In this document: piece by piece, positions 6,651 to 14,702 of the stretch
Layout of the letters: each line of letters starts with the position of its first letter
Numbering within the stretch: position 1 is the first letter of the stretch
Origin: Eubacteriaceae bacterium
GTDB taxonomy: Bacteria; Bacillota; Clostridia; Peptostreptococcales; Anaerovoracaceae
Reading direction: 5' to 3'
Assembly (NCBI GenBank): GCA_022652985.1
Contig: JALCRY010000024.1
Location: 1 to 35,011, forward strand
Length of the DNA: 35,011 nucleotides
Position numbers and translations under genes: made by a program
Notes under the pieces: model-generated
Told to the model about the DNA's origin: nothing
What the model saw: only the letters and a program-made list of their open reading frames with translations
Database searches by the model: none

Positions 6651-7328
6651 ATGATAATCAGGGAAATGCCTGAAAATGAAAAGCCAAGAGAAAAGATGAT
6701 AATGTACGGAAGGGAGTCGCTCTCGAACGCTGAGCTGCTCGCTATCCTGGTGAGGACCGGATGCGGAGGAAAATCTGCGGTGCGCCTTGCCGATGAAATA
6801 TTATCGCTGGATGCCGGAGGCATCGTTTATCTGACCGAATGCAGGCCTGATGAACTTGCCGGAATAAAAGGCATAGGCATGGCAAAGGCATGCCAGATAC
6901 TGGCGGCTGTGGAGCTGGGCAGCAGGATAGCTACCTCGCCGCGCACGAATAAAACAAGCGCAGGCAGCGTCGGAGAAATCGTCAATATTTTTATGGAGAA
7001 GATGCGCTACTACAAGAAGGAGTTTTTCAATGTTCTTCTTCTGAATGCCAAGAATGAGATGATCTCATCAGAGAATGTAGCTGTGGGAGATTTGTCTTCC
7101 AGCATCGTGCATCCGAGAGAAGCGTTCAATTCGGCAGTAAGGAAAAGCGCCGCATCGGTCGTGTTTGTGCATAACCATCCAAGCGGCAATCCGGCGCCGA
7201 GCCGGGAAGATATAAATATCACTAAACGGCTGGAAGAAGCCGGAAAAATACTGGGGATCAGAGTTCTTGATCACATTATTATCGGAGACGGAACTTATGT
7301 GAGTTTCAAGGAACAAGGTTTGATTTGA
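6651..7328 (+). CDS. radC: RadC family JAMM protein
   Basis: A 225-residue protein. Helix-hairpin-helix DNA-binding segments occupy the N-terminal third (NAELLAILVRTGCGGKSA and LAGIKGIGMAKACQI). The C-terminal MPN/JAMM metal-binding motif is complete: H174-x-H176 in HNHPSGNPAPS, then S184 and D187. Despite the name, a DNA-repair role is not established for this family, and its molecular function remains unclear. The ATG at 6651 is chosen over the one at 6591 because GGAGG at 6641-6645 precedes it. It is the first gene of the elongation operon; radC-mreBCD is a common gene order in Firmicutes. Confidence 0.95.
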   Translation: MIIREMPENEKPREKMIMYGRESLSNAELLAILVRTGCGGKSAVRLADEILSLDAGGIVYLTECRPDELAGIKGIGMAKACQILAAVELGSRIATSPRTNKTSAGSVGEIVNIFMEKMRYYKKEFFNVLLLNAKNEMISSENVAVGDLSSSIVHPREAFNSAVRKSAASVVFVHNHPSGNPAPSREDINITKRLEEAGKILGIRVLDHIIIGDGTYVSFKEQGLI

Positions 7329-7346
7329 TTACGGAGGAATGAAAAA

Positions 7347-8381
7347 GTGGCAAAGACAGGAAAGGATATGGGCATTGACCTCGGAACAGCCAATACTCTC
7401 ATCTACACTAAAGAAAACGGTGTCGTTCTGAACGAGGCTTCTGTTATAGCATATGACAAGAGAAATCAGGCGATCATAGCGACCGGTACAAAAGCTAAGG
7501 CTATGATAGGTAAGACTCCTGCAAATATTGTAGTAGTAAGACCGCTGCAGGACGGAGTTATTTCGGATTTCGACATGACAGCAGAGATGCTGCAGAGATT
7601 TATAAAGGAAGCGCTCAATGACAGAAAGCCTGCCGGCATGAATGTCGTAGTAGGCGTTCCGAGCGGAGTTACGGAAGTTGAGAAGAGAGCTGTTGAAGAA
7701 GTTGTCAAACAGATGGGAGCCAAAGATGTATTCATTCTTGACGAGCCTACGGCCGCAGCTATCGGATCGGGACTCGATATCGATTCATCGGACGCCTGCA
7801 TGGTCGCTGATATAGGCGGCGGCACTTCGGATATTGCCATACTCGCTCTAGGCGGAATCGTCGTAAGCACATCGCTCAGATATGCCGGAGACAAATTCGA
7901 CGAGGCTATCATTCAATATATAAGGAAGAAAAAGGGCGTTCTCATAGGTGACAGGACGGCTGAGATGCTGAAGATCAAGGTCGGAAGTGCACTGGTGGAA
8001 AACGACAGTTCGGGCAAGGAAATACTCGAATCTGTGGATGCCAGAGGAAGAGATCTCATCTCCGGCCTGCCGAGAACATTCAAGGTTACGAATAAAGATA
8101 TGGAAGCCGCACTTCATGAGTCTATGGAGATGCTTATCGACGCTGTCAAGAGCACTGTTGAAAAGGCACCGCCTGAAGTGGCTGCCGACATCGCCGAAAG
8201 AGGCATGATCCTTACCGGCGGCGGCGCAAATATCCATAACCTGGACAAGCTGATCAAACTCAGAACAGGAATGGATGTTGCAGTGGCAGCACAGCCTTAT
8301 GAAGCTGTTGCACTTGGTGCAGGCAAGAGTCTCGAAAACATTGACAAGCTGAGACTTTATGCCAATGACAAGAAAAGGTAG
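7347..8381 (+). CDS. mreB: Rod-shape-determining actin homolog MreB, GTG start
   Basis: A 344-residue actin-like ATPase that forms membrane-associated filaments directing the elongation machinery. Phosphate-binding loops DLGTANTLIY near the N-terminus and VADIGGGTSDIAIL in the middle, the adenosine loop LTGGGANIHNLD, and the family stretch LDEPTAAAIGSG are all present. Translation starts at GTG (7347), with GGAGG at 7333-7337, nine bases upstream; no better start exists. It lies 18 bases after radC and begins the canonical mreB-mreC-mreD order. Confidence 0.98.
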   Translation: MAKTGKDMGIDLGTANTLIYTKENGVVLNEASVIAYDKRNQAIIATGTKAKAMIGKTPANIVVVRPLQDGVISDFDMTAEMLQRFIKEALNDRKPAGMNVVVGVPSGVTEVEKRAVEEVVKQMGAKDVFILDEPTAAAIGSGLDIDSSDACMVADIGGGTSDIAILALGGIVVSTSLRYAGDKFDEAIIQYIRKKKGVLIGDRTAEMLKIKVGSALVENDSSGKEILESVDARGRDLISGLPRTFKVTNKDMEAALHESMEMLIDAVKSTVEKAPPEVAADIAERGMILTGGGANIHNLDKLIKLRTGMDVAVAAQPYEAVALGAGKSLENIDKLRLYANDKKR

Positions 8382-8409
8382 AGCTTAATTACAGACAGGT
8401 TATTGATTT

Positions 8410-9228
8410 ATGAAATGGTTCGGTGAACACAAATTATTCTCGGCTATTGCCGGTATTGTTCTCGTTTTGATTATTATTATTGCGGGTTCGTTTATGACGG
8501 CAGGCGGTTCAGGCATTGTGGGAAGAGGTTTCCAGACTGCCGCTTCTGCTGTGGCAAAACCTCTGGAGGCTGTTACGAGCGGGATCGGCAATACACTTTC
8601 GGGAATAATCACTTTCAGAGATACGCAGAAGGAAAACGATAAGCTTAAACAGGAAAACGCCGAACTGAGGCAGGAAAACCTGGAGCTGAAGTTGAAAAGA
8701 AGTCAGCTCAGACAGCTGAAAAAACTTTCCAGAGCATTCAACTTCAAACCTTATACGGAGAACAGCAATGCGGTGGCCGGCAATATCACCGAGCTGGATT
8801 ATTCAAGTCCATATGTGGTATTCACTATCGATAAGGGTAAATCCGCAGGCATTAAAAAGAACGATATCGTCGTTGACGGCGACGGACTCGTGGGCAAGGT
8901 CATAGAGACGGGCAGCGGCTGGTCGAAGGTCAAGTCGGTGCTGTCAGAAAGCAATAACATAAGTTTCAAAATACTCAGGGATACGAGCGTTACCGGTGTG
9001 CTGAAGGGCAACGGCAAAAATGCGCTTACGGGTTATCTGATGGAAAGCAGCGATCGGGTCGTCGAAGGAGACACGCTCGTAACTACGGGGATCGGTACTT
9101 ACCCTGAGGGCATCAGGATCGGCAAGGTCTCTGATGTATCATATGATGACGATCAGCAGCTGAAAACTGTAACTGTCAAGCCGACAGTGAACTTCAGCGG
9201 GCTTACCAGAGTGGCGGTATTCATATGA
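8410..9228 (+). CDS. mreC: Rod-shape-determining protein MreC
   Basis: A 272-residue protein with one N-terminal transmembrane helix (about residues 10-32), a coiled coil rich in Lys, Gln, Glu and Leu (about 70-106, QKENDKLKQENAELRQENLE), and an extracellular beta-rich domain with the family elements GLVGKVIETG and VVEGDTLVTTGIG. MreC scaffolds PBP2 and RodA outside the membrane. Only a weak AGGT (8397-8400) precedes the ATG, so its translation may depend on ribosomes finishing mreB 28 bases upstream. It overlaps mreD by four bases. Confidence 0.95.
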   Translation: MKWFGEHKLFSAIAGIVLVLIIIIAGSFMTAGGSGIVGRGFQTAASAVAKPLEAVTSGIGNTLSGIITFRDTQKENDKLKQENAELRQENLELKLKRSQLRQLKKLSRAFNFKPYTENSNAVAGNITELDYSSPYVVFTIDKGKSAGIKKNDIVVDGDGLVGKVIETGSGWSKVKSVLSESNNISFKILRDTSVTGVLKGNGKNALTGYLMESSDRVVEGDTLVTTGIGTYPEGIRIGKVSDVSYDDDQQLKTVTVKPTVNFSGLTRVAVFI

Positions 9229-9731
9229 CCAGGAAAAAGCTGATTATACTGTACCTGGCGGCGTTTATCTGCCAGCTTACAGTTATAAATCTCATAGGTA
9301 TAAAAAACGTGGGGCCGAATCTTATTCTGTGCCTCACTGTTGTAATCATATTTGTCTTTGAGGAAGGATGGAGATGTATACCTTACGGTCTCGGAGCCGC
9401 GCTTCTGCTTGATGTATGCGCGGGGCCGGTCGTGGGAGCTGCGCCGATGGCGCTTCTCTTCACGGGCATATTTGTCGAGGCGGCAAGGGAAAGACTGAAT
9501 ACGGAGCTTCTGGCTCCGCTTGCGGTCACGGGAGCTATTGCTACGCTGCTCAACAATGTTGTGTACTGGCTGATACTGAAAATACTGGGTGATCCTATGA
9601 GTTTGCTTTATGTTCTCAAGTTCCAGATTTTCTATATCATATACAACATTCTGGTCATGTTCGTGATATTCCATTTCATGAATAAGATCAGGGCAGCAAG
9701 AGAAAAAGAAGAAGACGAGTACGGTATATGA
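9225..9731 (+). CDS. mreD: Rod-shape-determining membrane protein MreD
   Basis: A 168-residue protein made almost wholly of hydrophobic segments, about five transmembrane helices, with a short charged C-terminal tail. The family is weakly conserved, and assignment rests on length, topology and position directly after mreC. It overlaps both mreC and mrdA by four bases (ATGA), so the three genes are translationally coupled. It is thought to bridge MreC and the RodA-PBP2 synthase in the membrane. Confidence 0.93.
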   Translation: MTRKKLIILYLAAFICQLTVINLIGIKNVGPNLILCLTVVIIFVFEEGWRCIPYGLGAALLLDVCAGPVVGAAPMALLFTGIFVEAARERLNTELLAPLAVTGAIATLLNNVVYWLILKILGDPMSLLYVLKFQIFYIIYNILVMFVIFHFMNKIRAAREKEEDEYGI

Positions 9732-12628
9732 CTGATAACGGGAAGAAACGAAAAATTAAAAAGGAACGTGTTCCGCTCAGAGACAGATTATATGACAGCA
9801 TACCTGCCTCTAAATTTCGTGAAAATAAATTCGTGATATGGTTCAGGTCGGACGGAGTTAAAAACAGGCTCAAACACAGCAGATTCAGGACGTCGAGGCA
9901 CACACAGGTCATCGCGCTTCTTGCTGTGCTGGCAATCGTTCTTGCCGGCAGACTGTTTTATATTTCCGTTATCGAGCATGACAGATGGGTGGCAAATTCC
10001 GAGTCTATTTCCACCAGAACTATCTATACGACTGCATCCAGAGGATGTATCTATGACAGATACGGGAGGCTGCTTGCAGGCAATAAGCAGACATTCAATA
10101 TAAGGCTCAGTGTGGACGGCCAGACCGACGATCAGCTGAACACCTCGATAACCGCGCTGCTGAAGGTCCTGAAGAAGAATCACGATTCATATGTTGACGA
10201 CTTCCCGATCAAGATCTCGGCGGACGGAAAGTATTACTACACTTACGACCGGCAGGTAACGAACTGGCTGAAGAAGAAAGGCCTTGCGACGGATCTGACA
10301 GCCAAAGAAGCTTTTAAGGCTATGAGGGACAAACTGGGGATCGACAGTACTCTCAGCAATTACGAAGCTCAGAAGGAGATGCAGAATACGTATTCGACGT
10401 ATCCGCCTATCTCCATTACTAACATGCAGTACACTTATGACAATGAAAAAACTACTTTCCTGGAAGGATATGATCTTAAAACGAATTTGTCCGCCAAGGA
10501 GGCTTTTGCTGCCATAAGAAAAAATATGAATATCAGGAGTACGGTGTCTGACAGGCAGGCGCGAAAGATCATGTGCATGCGCGACAAGATACACAGTCTC
10601 GGGTATAACCAGTATCTGCCTGCTCTTGTTGCGGAGGGCGTGTCAAACGATACGGTCATGCTGATAGAGGAAGGCAACAGCAAGATCAAAGGCGCGGAAG
10701 TGGTATCTGAAACCACAAGGTATTATCCGCACAACAGGCTGGCTTCGCATATTCTGGGATATATGGGCAAGATCAGCGAGGCCGATGCCAAGAAGTATGA
10801 AGATGAAGGCTATGAATCAAGTGCGATGATCGGTGAATCCGGCATCGAGGAAAAATACGAGGATGTACTCAAGGGGACCAACGGCAAGAAGGTCGTTCAG
10901 GTCAATGCTTCCGGAGAAGTCACAAAGACTTTGTCGGAGTCGACCGCGAAGAAAGGCAAGGATGTGTATCTGACGATAGATGCGCAGCTGCAGAGACAGG
11001 CGGAGTATGCTTTGAAGAACGGACTCGCGGCTATCAGAAGCGGCGGATCTTTCTACAGCAAATACGGGAGTTCTAATGTTACGGAAGCCGCGTCTAATGC
11101 TAAGACGGGCGCTGTAGTCGCTATCGAAGTTTCTACCGGCGATGTGCTGGCCATGGCAAGTTATCCTGACTACAATCCGAATTCGTTCGCTACAGGAATA
11201 AGTTCCGCTAAGTGGGAGAGCCTTCAGAGCTCGAATCCGCGTGATCCGATGGCGCCTGCGCCGCTGTTCAACCTCGCTACGATGTCGACGGTACAGCCGG
11301 GTTCCACTTTCAAGATGGTAACAGCTTCAGCTGCTTTTGAATGCGGTCTTAATCCGTACAGACAGCTGTACGACAATGGCCGGATCAAGCTCGGAGGCCG
11401 TTCGTTCGGATGCGTTATCTGGAACTTATATAAAAAGAACCACGGGTATCTGGACTTCTTCAGAGCTCTCGAGGTATCGTGCAACTATTACTTCTATGAT
11501 ATAGCTACGGGCAAAGACTGGTATACAGGTGAAAGCCTCGGATTCAAGAAGAAGATAACGATAGATACTATTACTAAGTATGCGAATGAGTACGGCCTCG
11601 GCAAGAGCACCGGGATCCAGCTTGATGAAGCTGTTGTCCAGGTGCCGAACAAGGCGGAGAAGATTTCCGGACTCAAGACATCGCTTTCAAATACGCTGTA
11701 TGCGGGAGCGGAGAATTACTTCACAGAAAAGATATATTCGAACAAAACGGCGCTGGACAATAATATTTCAACGATCGTCAACCTCATTACGCAGAAGCCG
11801 AAGTACGATGAGCTGGTCAACAACCAGCTGAAGAGTCTCGGCGTCAAAAAAAGCAAGCGCGATGATGTTGCCAGTCTTGTTGTATTCACATATGCCTCAC
11901 AGGCTAAATGGACAACGGGCGATTCGTTCAATATTGCTATCGGCCAGGGCGACAACGCTTATACGCCGCTGCAGATATGCAATTATGTAGCAACGATAGG
12001 AAATAACGGCAAGCACAACAAGGTCAGCATAGTAAAATCCGTAGAGGACCAGGGCCTTACCAAGAAACCGAAGGCGACTCAGGTGGCTGTTTCCAAGAAG
12101 AGCATCGGATATCTGATCAAGGGTATGAAGATGGATGGAAACGGTTCGGAAAGTACAGTTTCCAAGACATTCAGCGGACTCGATTTCAGCGTCGCCTGCA
12201 AGACAGGTACTGCCCAGAGAGAGGGCAAGGTTAATCCTAAATCAGAAGTTGCCTATATCAGAAATCATCTCAGCTCATTTGACAGCTCGCTGTCGTGGAG
12301 CAGGGTCAAGAAAGAAATGAATCGTCTGATGAAGACGTATCCTGATATTTACACAACCAAGGATACAGCCGTCAGAAGGGCAGTGATCAATCTGTCGAAG
12401 AAGCATCTGACTTCAGATGATCTCGATCAGTATAAGAGCGATTATGATCCGTTCGCATGGGTAGTCGCGCTGGCTCCGGCGGATAATCCGAAGATAGCGG
12501 TCTGCGTAATGATCCCTCAGGGCAAAACCGCTGCCAACGCCGCTCCGATCGCAAAACATGTCATGGCTGCATATTTTGATTTGCAGAAGAAGTATAAGTC
12601 GTATAAAATAGTAAGTGGAGTTAATTAG
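9728..12628 (+). CDS. mrdA: Penicillin-binding protein 2 (class B, elongation), unusually large
   Basis: A 966-residue monofunctional D,D-transpeptidase that crosslinks new peptidoglycan during elongation. Order of parts: a basic cytosolic tail of about 57 residues, one transmembrane helix (58-80), a pedestal domain containing TTASRGCIYDRYGR, and the transpeptidase domain. Catalytic motifs are S526-T-F-K529, S584-C-N586 and K825-T-G827. Typical PBP2 is 600-720 residues. The excess comes from a tandem duplication in the pedestal (171-218 and 235-282, 23 of 48 identical, both reading YTYD...L[TS]AKEAF) and from insertions between SCN and KTG (about 640-730) and after KTG (about 830-890). It overlaps mreD, consistent with partnership with MreCD; the glycosyltransferase partner RodA is encoded nearby on the other strand. 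SpoVD is an alternative label, but the mre context favours PBP2. Confidence 0.93.
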   Translation: MTDNGKKRKIKKERVPLRDRLYDSIPASKFRENKFVIWFRSDGVKNRLKHSRFRTSRHTQVIALLAVLAIVLAGRLFYISVIEHDRWVANSESISTRTIYTTASRGCIYDRYGRLLAGNKQTFNIRLSVDGQTDDQLNTSITALLKVLKKNHDSYVDDFPIKISADGKYYYTYDRQVTNWLKKKGLATDLTAKEAFKAMRDKLGIDSTLSNYEAQKEMQNTYSTYPPISITNMQYTYDNEKTTFLEGYDLKTNLSAKEAFAAIRKNMNIRSTVSDRQARKIMCMRDKIHSLGYNQYLPALVAEGVSNDTVMLIEEGNSKIKGAEVVSETTRYYPHNRLASHILGYMGKISEADAKKYEDEGYESSAMIGESGIEEKYEDVLKGTNGKKVVQVNASGEVTKTLSESTAKKGKDVYLTIDAQLQRQAEYALKNGLAAIRSGGSFYSKYGSSNVTEAASNAKTGAVVAIEVSTGDVLAMASYPDYNPNSFATGISSAKWESLQSSNPRDPMAPAPLFNLATMSTVQPGSTFKMVTASAAFECGLNPYRQLYDNGRIKLGGRSFGCVIWNLYKKNHGYLDFFRALEVSCNYYFYDIATGKDWYTGESLGFKKKITIDTITKYANEYGLGKSTGIQLDEAVVQVPNKAEKISGLKTSLSNTLYAGAENYFTEKIYSNKTALDNNISTIVNLITQKPKYDELVNNQLKSLGVKKSKRDDVASLVVFTYASQAKWTTGDSFNIAIGQGDNAYTPLQICNYVATIGNNGKHNKVSIVKSVEDQGLTKKPKATQVAVSKKSIGYLIKGMKMDGNGSESTVSKTFSGLDFSVACKTGTAQREGKVNPKSEVAYIRNHLSSFDSSLSWSRVKKEMNRLMKTYPDIYTTKDTAVRRAVINLSKKHLTSDDLDQYKSDYDPFAWVVALAPADNPKIAVCVMIPQGKTAANAAPIAKHVMAAYFDLQKKYKSYKIVSGVN

Positions 12629-12630
12629 TG

Positions 12631-13365
12631 ATGGGTAGATCGATAGTAATCACGTCCGGAAAAGGCGGCACAGGAAAGAGCATGTTCGCAGCTAACATAG
12701 GTGCTCTTCTTGCGATGCGCGGAAACCGTGTGGTGCTGGTCGATACGGACATGGGCCTCAGGAATCTCGATCTGTATCTGGGACTGGAAAACAGGGTCGT
12801 ATATAATACGATGGATGTATTGTCGGGGGTCTGCAGGATACAGCAGGCGCTGGTAAAGGACAAGAGGTTCAAGTGCCTCTATCTCATGGCTGCCGCTCCG
12901 TCCAAGGATGACCGGGACATCACGCCGCTGCACATGGTGGTGCTGGTCGAAAAGCTGAAAGAAATGTTCGACTACGTGATAATTGATTCTGCGGCGGGCA
13001 TCGGAGATGAGCTTGTTCTCGCTGCGGCAGGGGCCGACCAGGCAGTAATAATCACCGAGGCCGAGAATGCATCTATACGCGATGCCGATTCGGTGGACCG
13101 CGAGCTCACGAAGATGGGAATAACAAAACGCTGCTGTGTTCTGAACAAGGTCAATGCGGAGCTGATGGCAGTGGGAGCTGTGCCTTCACTGGCGGATATT
13201 TCCCGAGAGCTGCGCATCAAGATAAACGGCATTATTCAGTATGACAATAATGTCTTCATAGCGACAAATAAAGGCGTTCCGATAGTTCTGAAAGTCGGGA
13301 CATATATAGAAAAGAATTTCAGCAAGATCCTTGACCGGATACTTGCAGACGGCGAAAACGGCTGA
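12631..13365 (+). CDS. minD: Septum-site-determining ATPase MinD (no MinC or MinE beside it)
   Basis: A 244-residue ParA/MinD-type ATPase. The deviant Walker A motif KGGTGKS is at 11-17 with the signature lysine K11. The stretch VVLVDTDMGLRNLDLYLGLENRVVY is close to the classic MinD sequence, and FDYVIIDSAAGIGD is the Walker B region. The C-terminal segment YIEKNFSKILDRIL can form an amphipathic helix suited to membrane binding. MinD normally recruits the division inhibitor MinC. Here it follows mrdA directly (GTGGAG at 12615-12620) without minC or minE. A GTG three bases upstream is an alternative start. The stop codon lies inside the terminator stem. Confidence 0.9.
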   Translation: MGRSIVITSGKGGTGKSMFAANIGALLAMRGNRVVLVDTDMGLRNLDLYLGLENRVVYNTMDVLSGVCRIQQALVKDKRFKCLYLMAAAPSKDDRDITPLHMVVLVEKLKEMFDYVIIDSAAGIGDELVLAAAGADQAVIITEAENASIRDADSVDRELTKMGITKRCCVLNKVNAELMAVGAVPSLADISRELRIKINGIIQYDNNVFIATNKGVPIVLKVGTYIEKNFSKILDRILADGENG

Positions 13366-13391
13366 GATATGATCCTCAGCCGTTTTTTTAT
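13355..13391 (+). terminator. Strong terminator after minD, facing rodA
   Basis: AAAACGGCTGAG (13355-13366) pairs perfectly with CTCAGCCGTTTT (13375-13386) over 12 bases with an 8-base loop, followed on the plus strand by further Ts. It overlaps the minD stop codon. On the minus strand the same hairpin ends in TTTT, so it may also stop rodA transcription, less efficiently. Confidence 0.9.
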
Positions 13392-13418
13392 TTCCATTTA
13401 TATATGCCTTATTTCTTT

Positions 13419-14525
13419 TTAGAAAGTGATGTCTCTCGTCTTAAGTGAAATGTTGATGACAAGTCCCAGTGCGATCATACAGCAGATGATCGATGATCCT
13501 CCGTAGCTGAGGAACGGGAGCGTAATACCTGTTGCAGGCATGAGTCCCATAGTCATGGCGATGTTTTCGAATATCTGGAAAGTGAACATCGCGATGATAC
13601 CTATTACAATAAGCGCGGCATAATCGTCTTTAGTACGTACAGCAACACGAGTCATTCCGTAAATGAAATACGAATATGCAGCTATTACTGCAGCGCCGCC
13701 TATGAAACCGAGCTCTTCGCATACGACCGCAAAGATGTAGTCGGAATTGCTGACAGGGAGAAAGTCTAGTGCTTTCTGTGTGCCTCTGAACAGTCCCTTG
13801 CCCAGAAATCCGCCTGATCCGATCGCTACTTTCGACTGCCATACCTGGTAGTTGCCCTGCAGCGTGAGGTTGTCAGGATGCAGGAAAGCCGTAATACGGT
13901 TCTGCTGGTATGTATCGAGGAATCGGTATGCCACCGGTATGCAGAGACACACGATGCCGGCCAGTTCCGCGAACAGTTTATAGCCTATGCCGGCGTAGAA
14001 CACCATTACTACCCATATCACCATGAATACCAGGGCGGAACCCAGGTCGTCCTTCAGGATGATGAGGATAAAAGGCGCGCCGTAAAGCGCCGACTTGAAT
14101 ACTCCGCCGAAGGTGAAAAGATCAGATTTGTGACGCTGGAAATAATCAGCCATGAGGATGATGAAAGCGATTTTCACAAGCTCTGACGGCTGGAAAGTCG
14201 TCACCCTCAGATTGATCCATGAGCGTGCTCCGTTAAGTTCGAGTCCGAGTCCCGGCACATATACCAGAAGCAGGAATAGGATCGAACCTATATATAATTG
14301 AAGCTTGATATCTCTGAAAATTTCGTAGTCAATACGAGAGAGAAAAATAACTATAAAAAGACCCAGAACATATGCTACGCCTTGTATTATGACCGTTTTG
14401 GAAATCACGATACCGTTGTCGTAAGATGTACTGAGCATCATCAGCATGCTGATGATAAACAGCACTATCGGCATGAGATAAAGCGGTTTGTCTACTCCTT
14501 TAAACAGATTCTTAAAATACTTCAT
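13419..14525 (-). CDS. rodA: Peptidoglycan glycosyltransferase RodA (SEDS family)
   Basis: A 368-residue polytopic membrane protein with about ten transmembrane helices. SEDS signatures include WINLRVTTFQPSELVKI, the DLGSALVF motif, FLPVSNSDYIFAVVCEELGF and the C-terminal GITLPFLSYGGSS. SEDS proteins polymerise lipid II; RodA works with PBP2 in elongation, and the PBP2 gene lies convergently on the other side of the shared terminator. RodA is preferred over FtsW because of the mre neighbourhood. The start at 14525 (MKYFKNLF) is preferred over 14594 because a GGAAGGGA ribosome site precedes it and the earlier start would sit close to the promoter. It has its own promoter, divergent from that of rny. 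Confidence 0.94.
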   Translation of the reverse strand: MKYFKNLFKGVDKPLYLMPIVLFIISMLMMLSTSYDNGIVISKTVIIQGVAYVLGLFIVIFLSRIDYEIFRDIKLQLYIGSILFLLLVYVPGLGLELNGARSWINLRVTTFQPSELVKIAFIILMADYFQRHKSDLFTFGGVFKSALYGAPFILIILKDDLGSALVFMVIWVVMVFYAGIGYKLFAELAGIVCLCIPVAYRFLDTYQQNRITAFLHPDNLTLQGNYQVWQSKVAIGSGGFLGKGLFRGTQKALDFLPVSNSDYIFAVVCEELGFIGGAAVIAAYSYFIYGMTRVAVRTKDDYAALIVIGIIAMFTFQIFENIAMTMGLMPATGITLPFLSYGGSSIICCMIALGLVINISLKTRDITF

Positions 14526-14543
14526 TCTTTCCCTTCCATTGCC

Positions 14544-14573
14544 TTGACACAAGGTCAATAAAACCATTATAAT
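14544..14573 (+). promoter_or_regulatory. Sigma-A promoter of rny
   Basis: Perfect TTGACA (14544-14549) and perfect TATAAT (14568-14573) with an 18-base spacer. The -35 lies within an inverted repeat CCTTG/CAAGG (14542-14554). The transcript would have a leader of about 120 bases, which contains a small perfect inverted repeat CAATTA/TAATTG (14667-14680). Confidence 0.85.
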
Positions 14574-14594
14574 ATTACGGTATGAGTTAATCAA
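14566..14594 (-). promoter_or_regulatory. Sigma-A promoter of rodA
   Basis: Read on the minus strand, TTGATT (14594-14589), a 17-base spacer and a perfect TATAAT (14571-14566). The -10 overlaps the -10 of the plus-strand rny promoter, because the shared core ATTATAAT reads as a -10 on both strands. Confidence 0.8.
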
Positions 14595-14702
14595 CTAAAA
14601 AATAGTCATATTGACCATACGCTATGTGATTTCAACTATATTCAAGTTATAAGTTATTATACATGACAATTAAATAATTGAGGCGGAAGGAGGTGTTATT
14701 TA

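Noticed and set aside
9725-9731. Overlaps between mreC, mreD and mrdA as possible sequencing errors
   Set aside because: The four-base ATGA overlaps are a normal sign of translational coupling and all three proteins are complete.
12621-12633. GTG at 12628 as the minD start
   Set aside because: It is possible and only adds one residue, but the ATG at 12631 has suitable spacing to GTGGAG and gives the usual MinD N-terminus.
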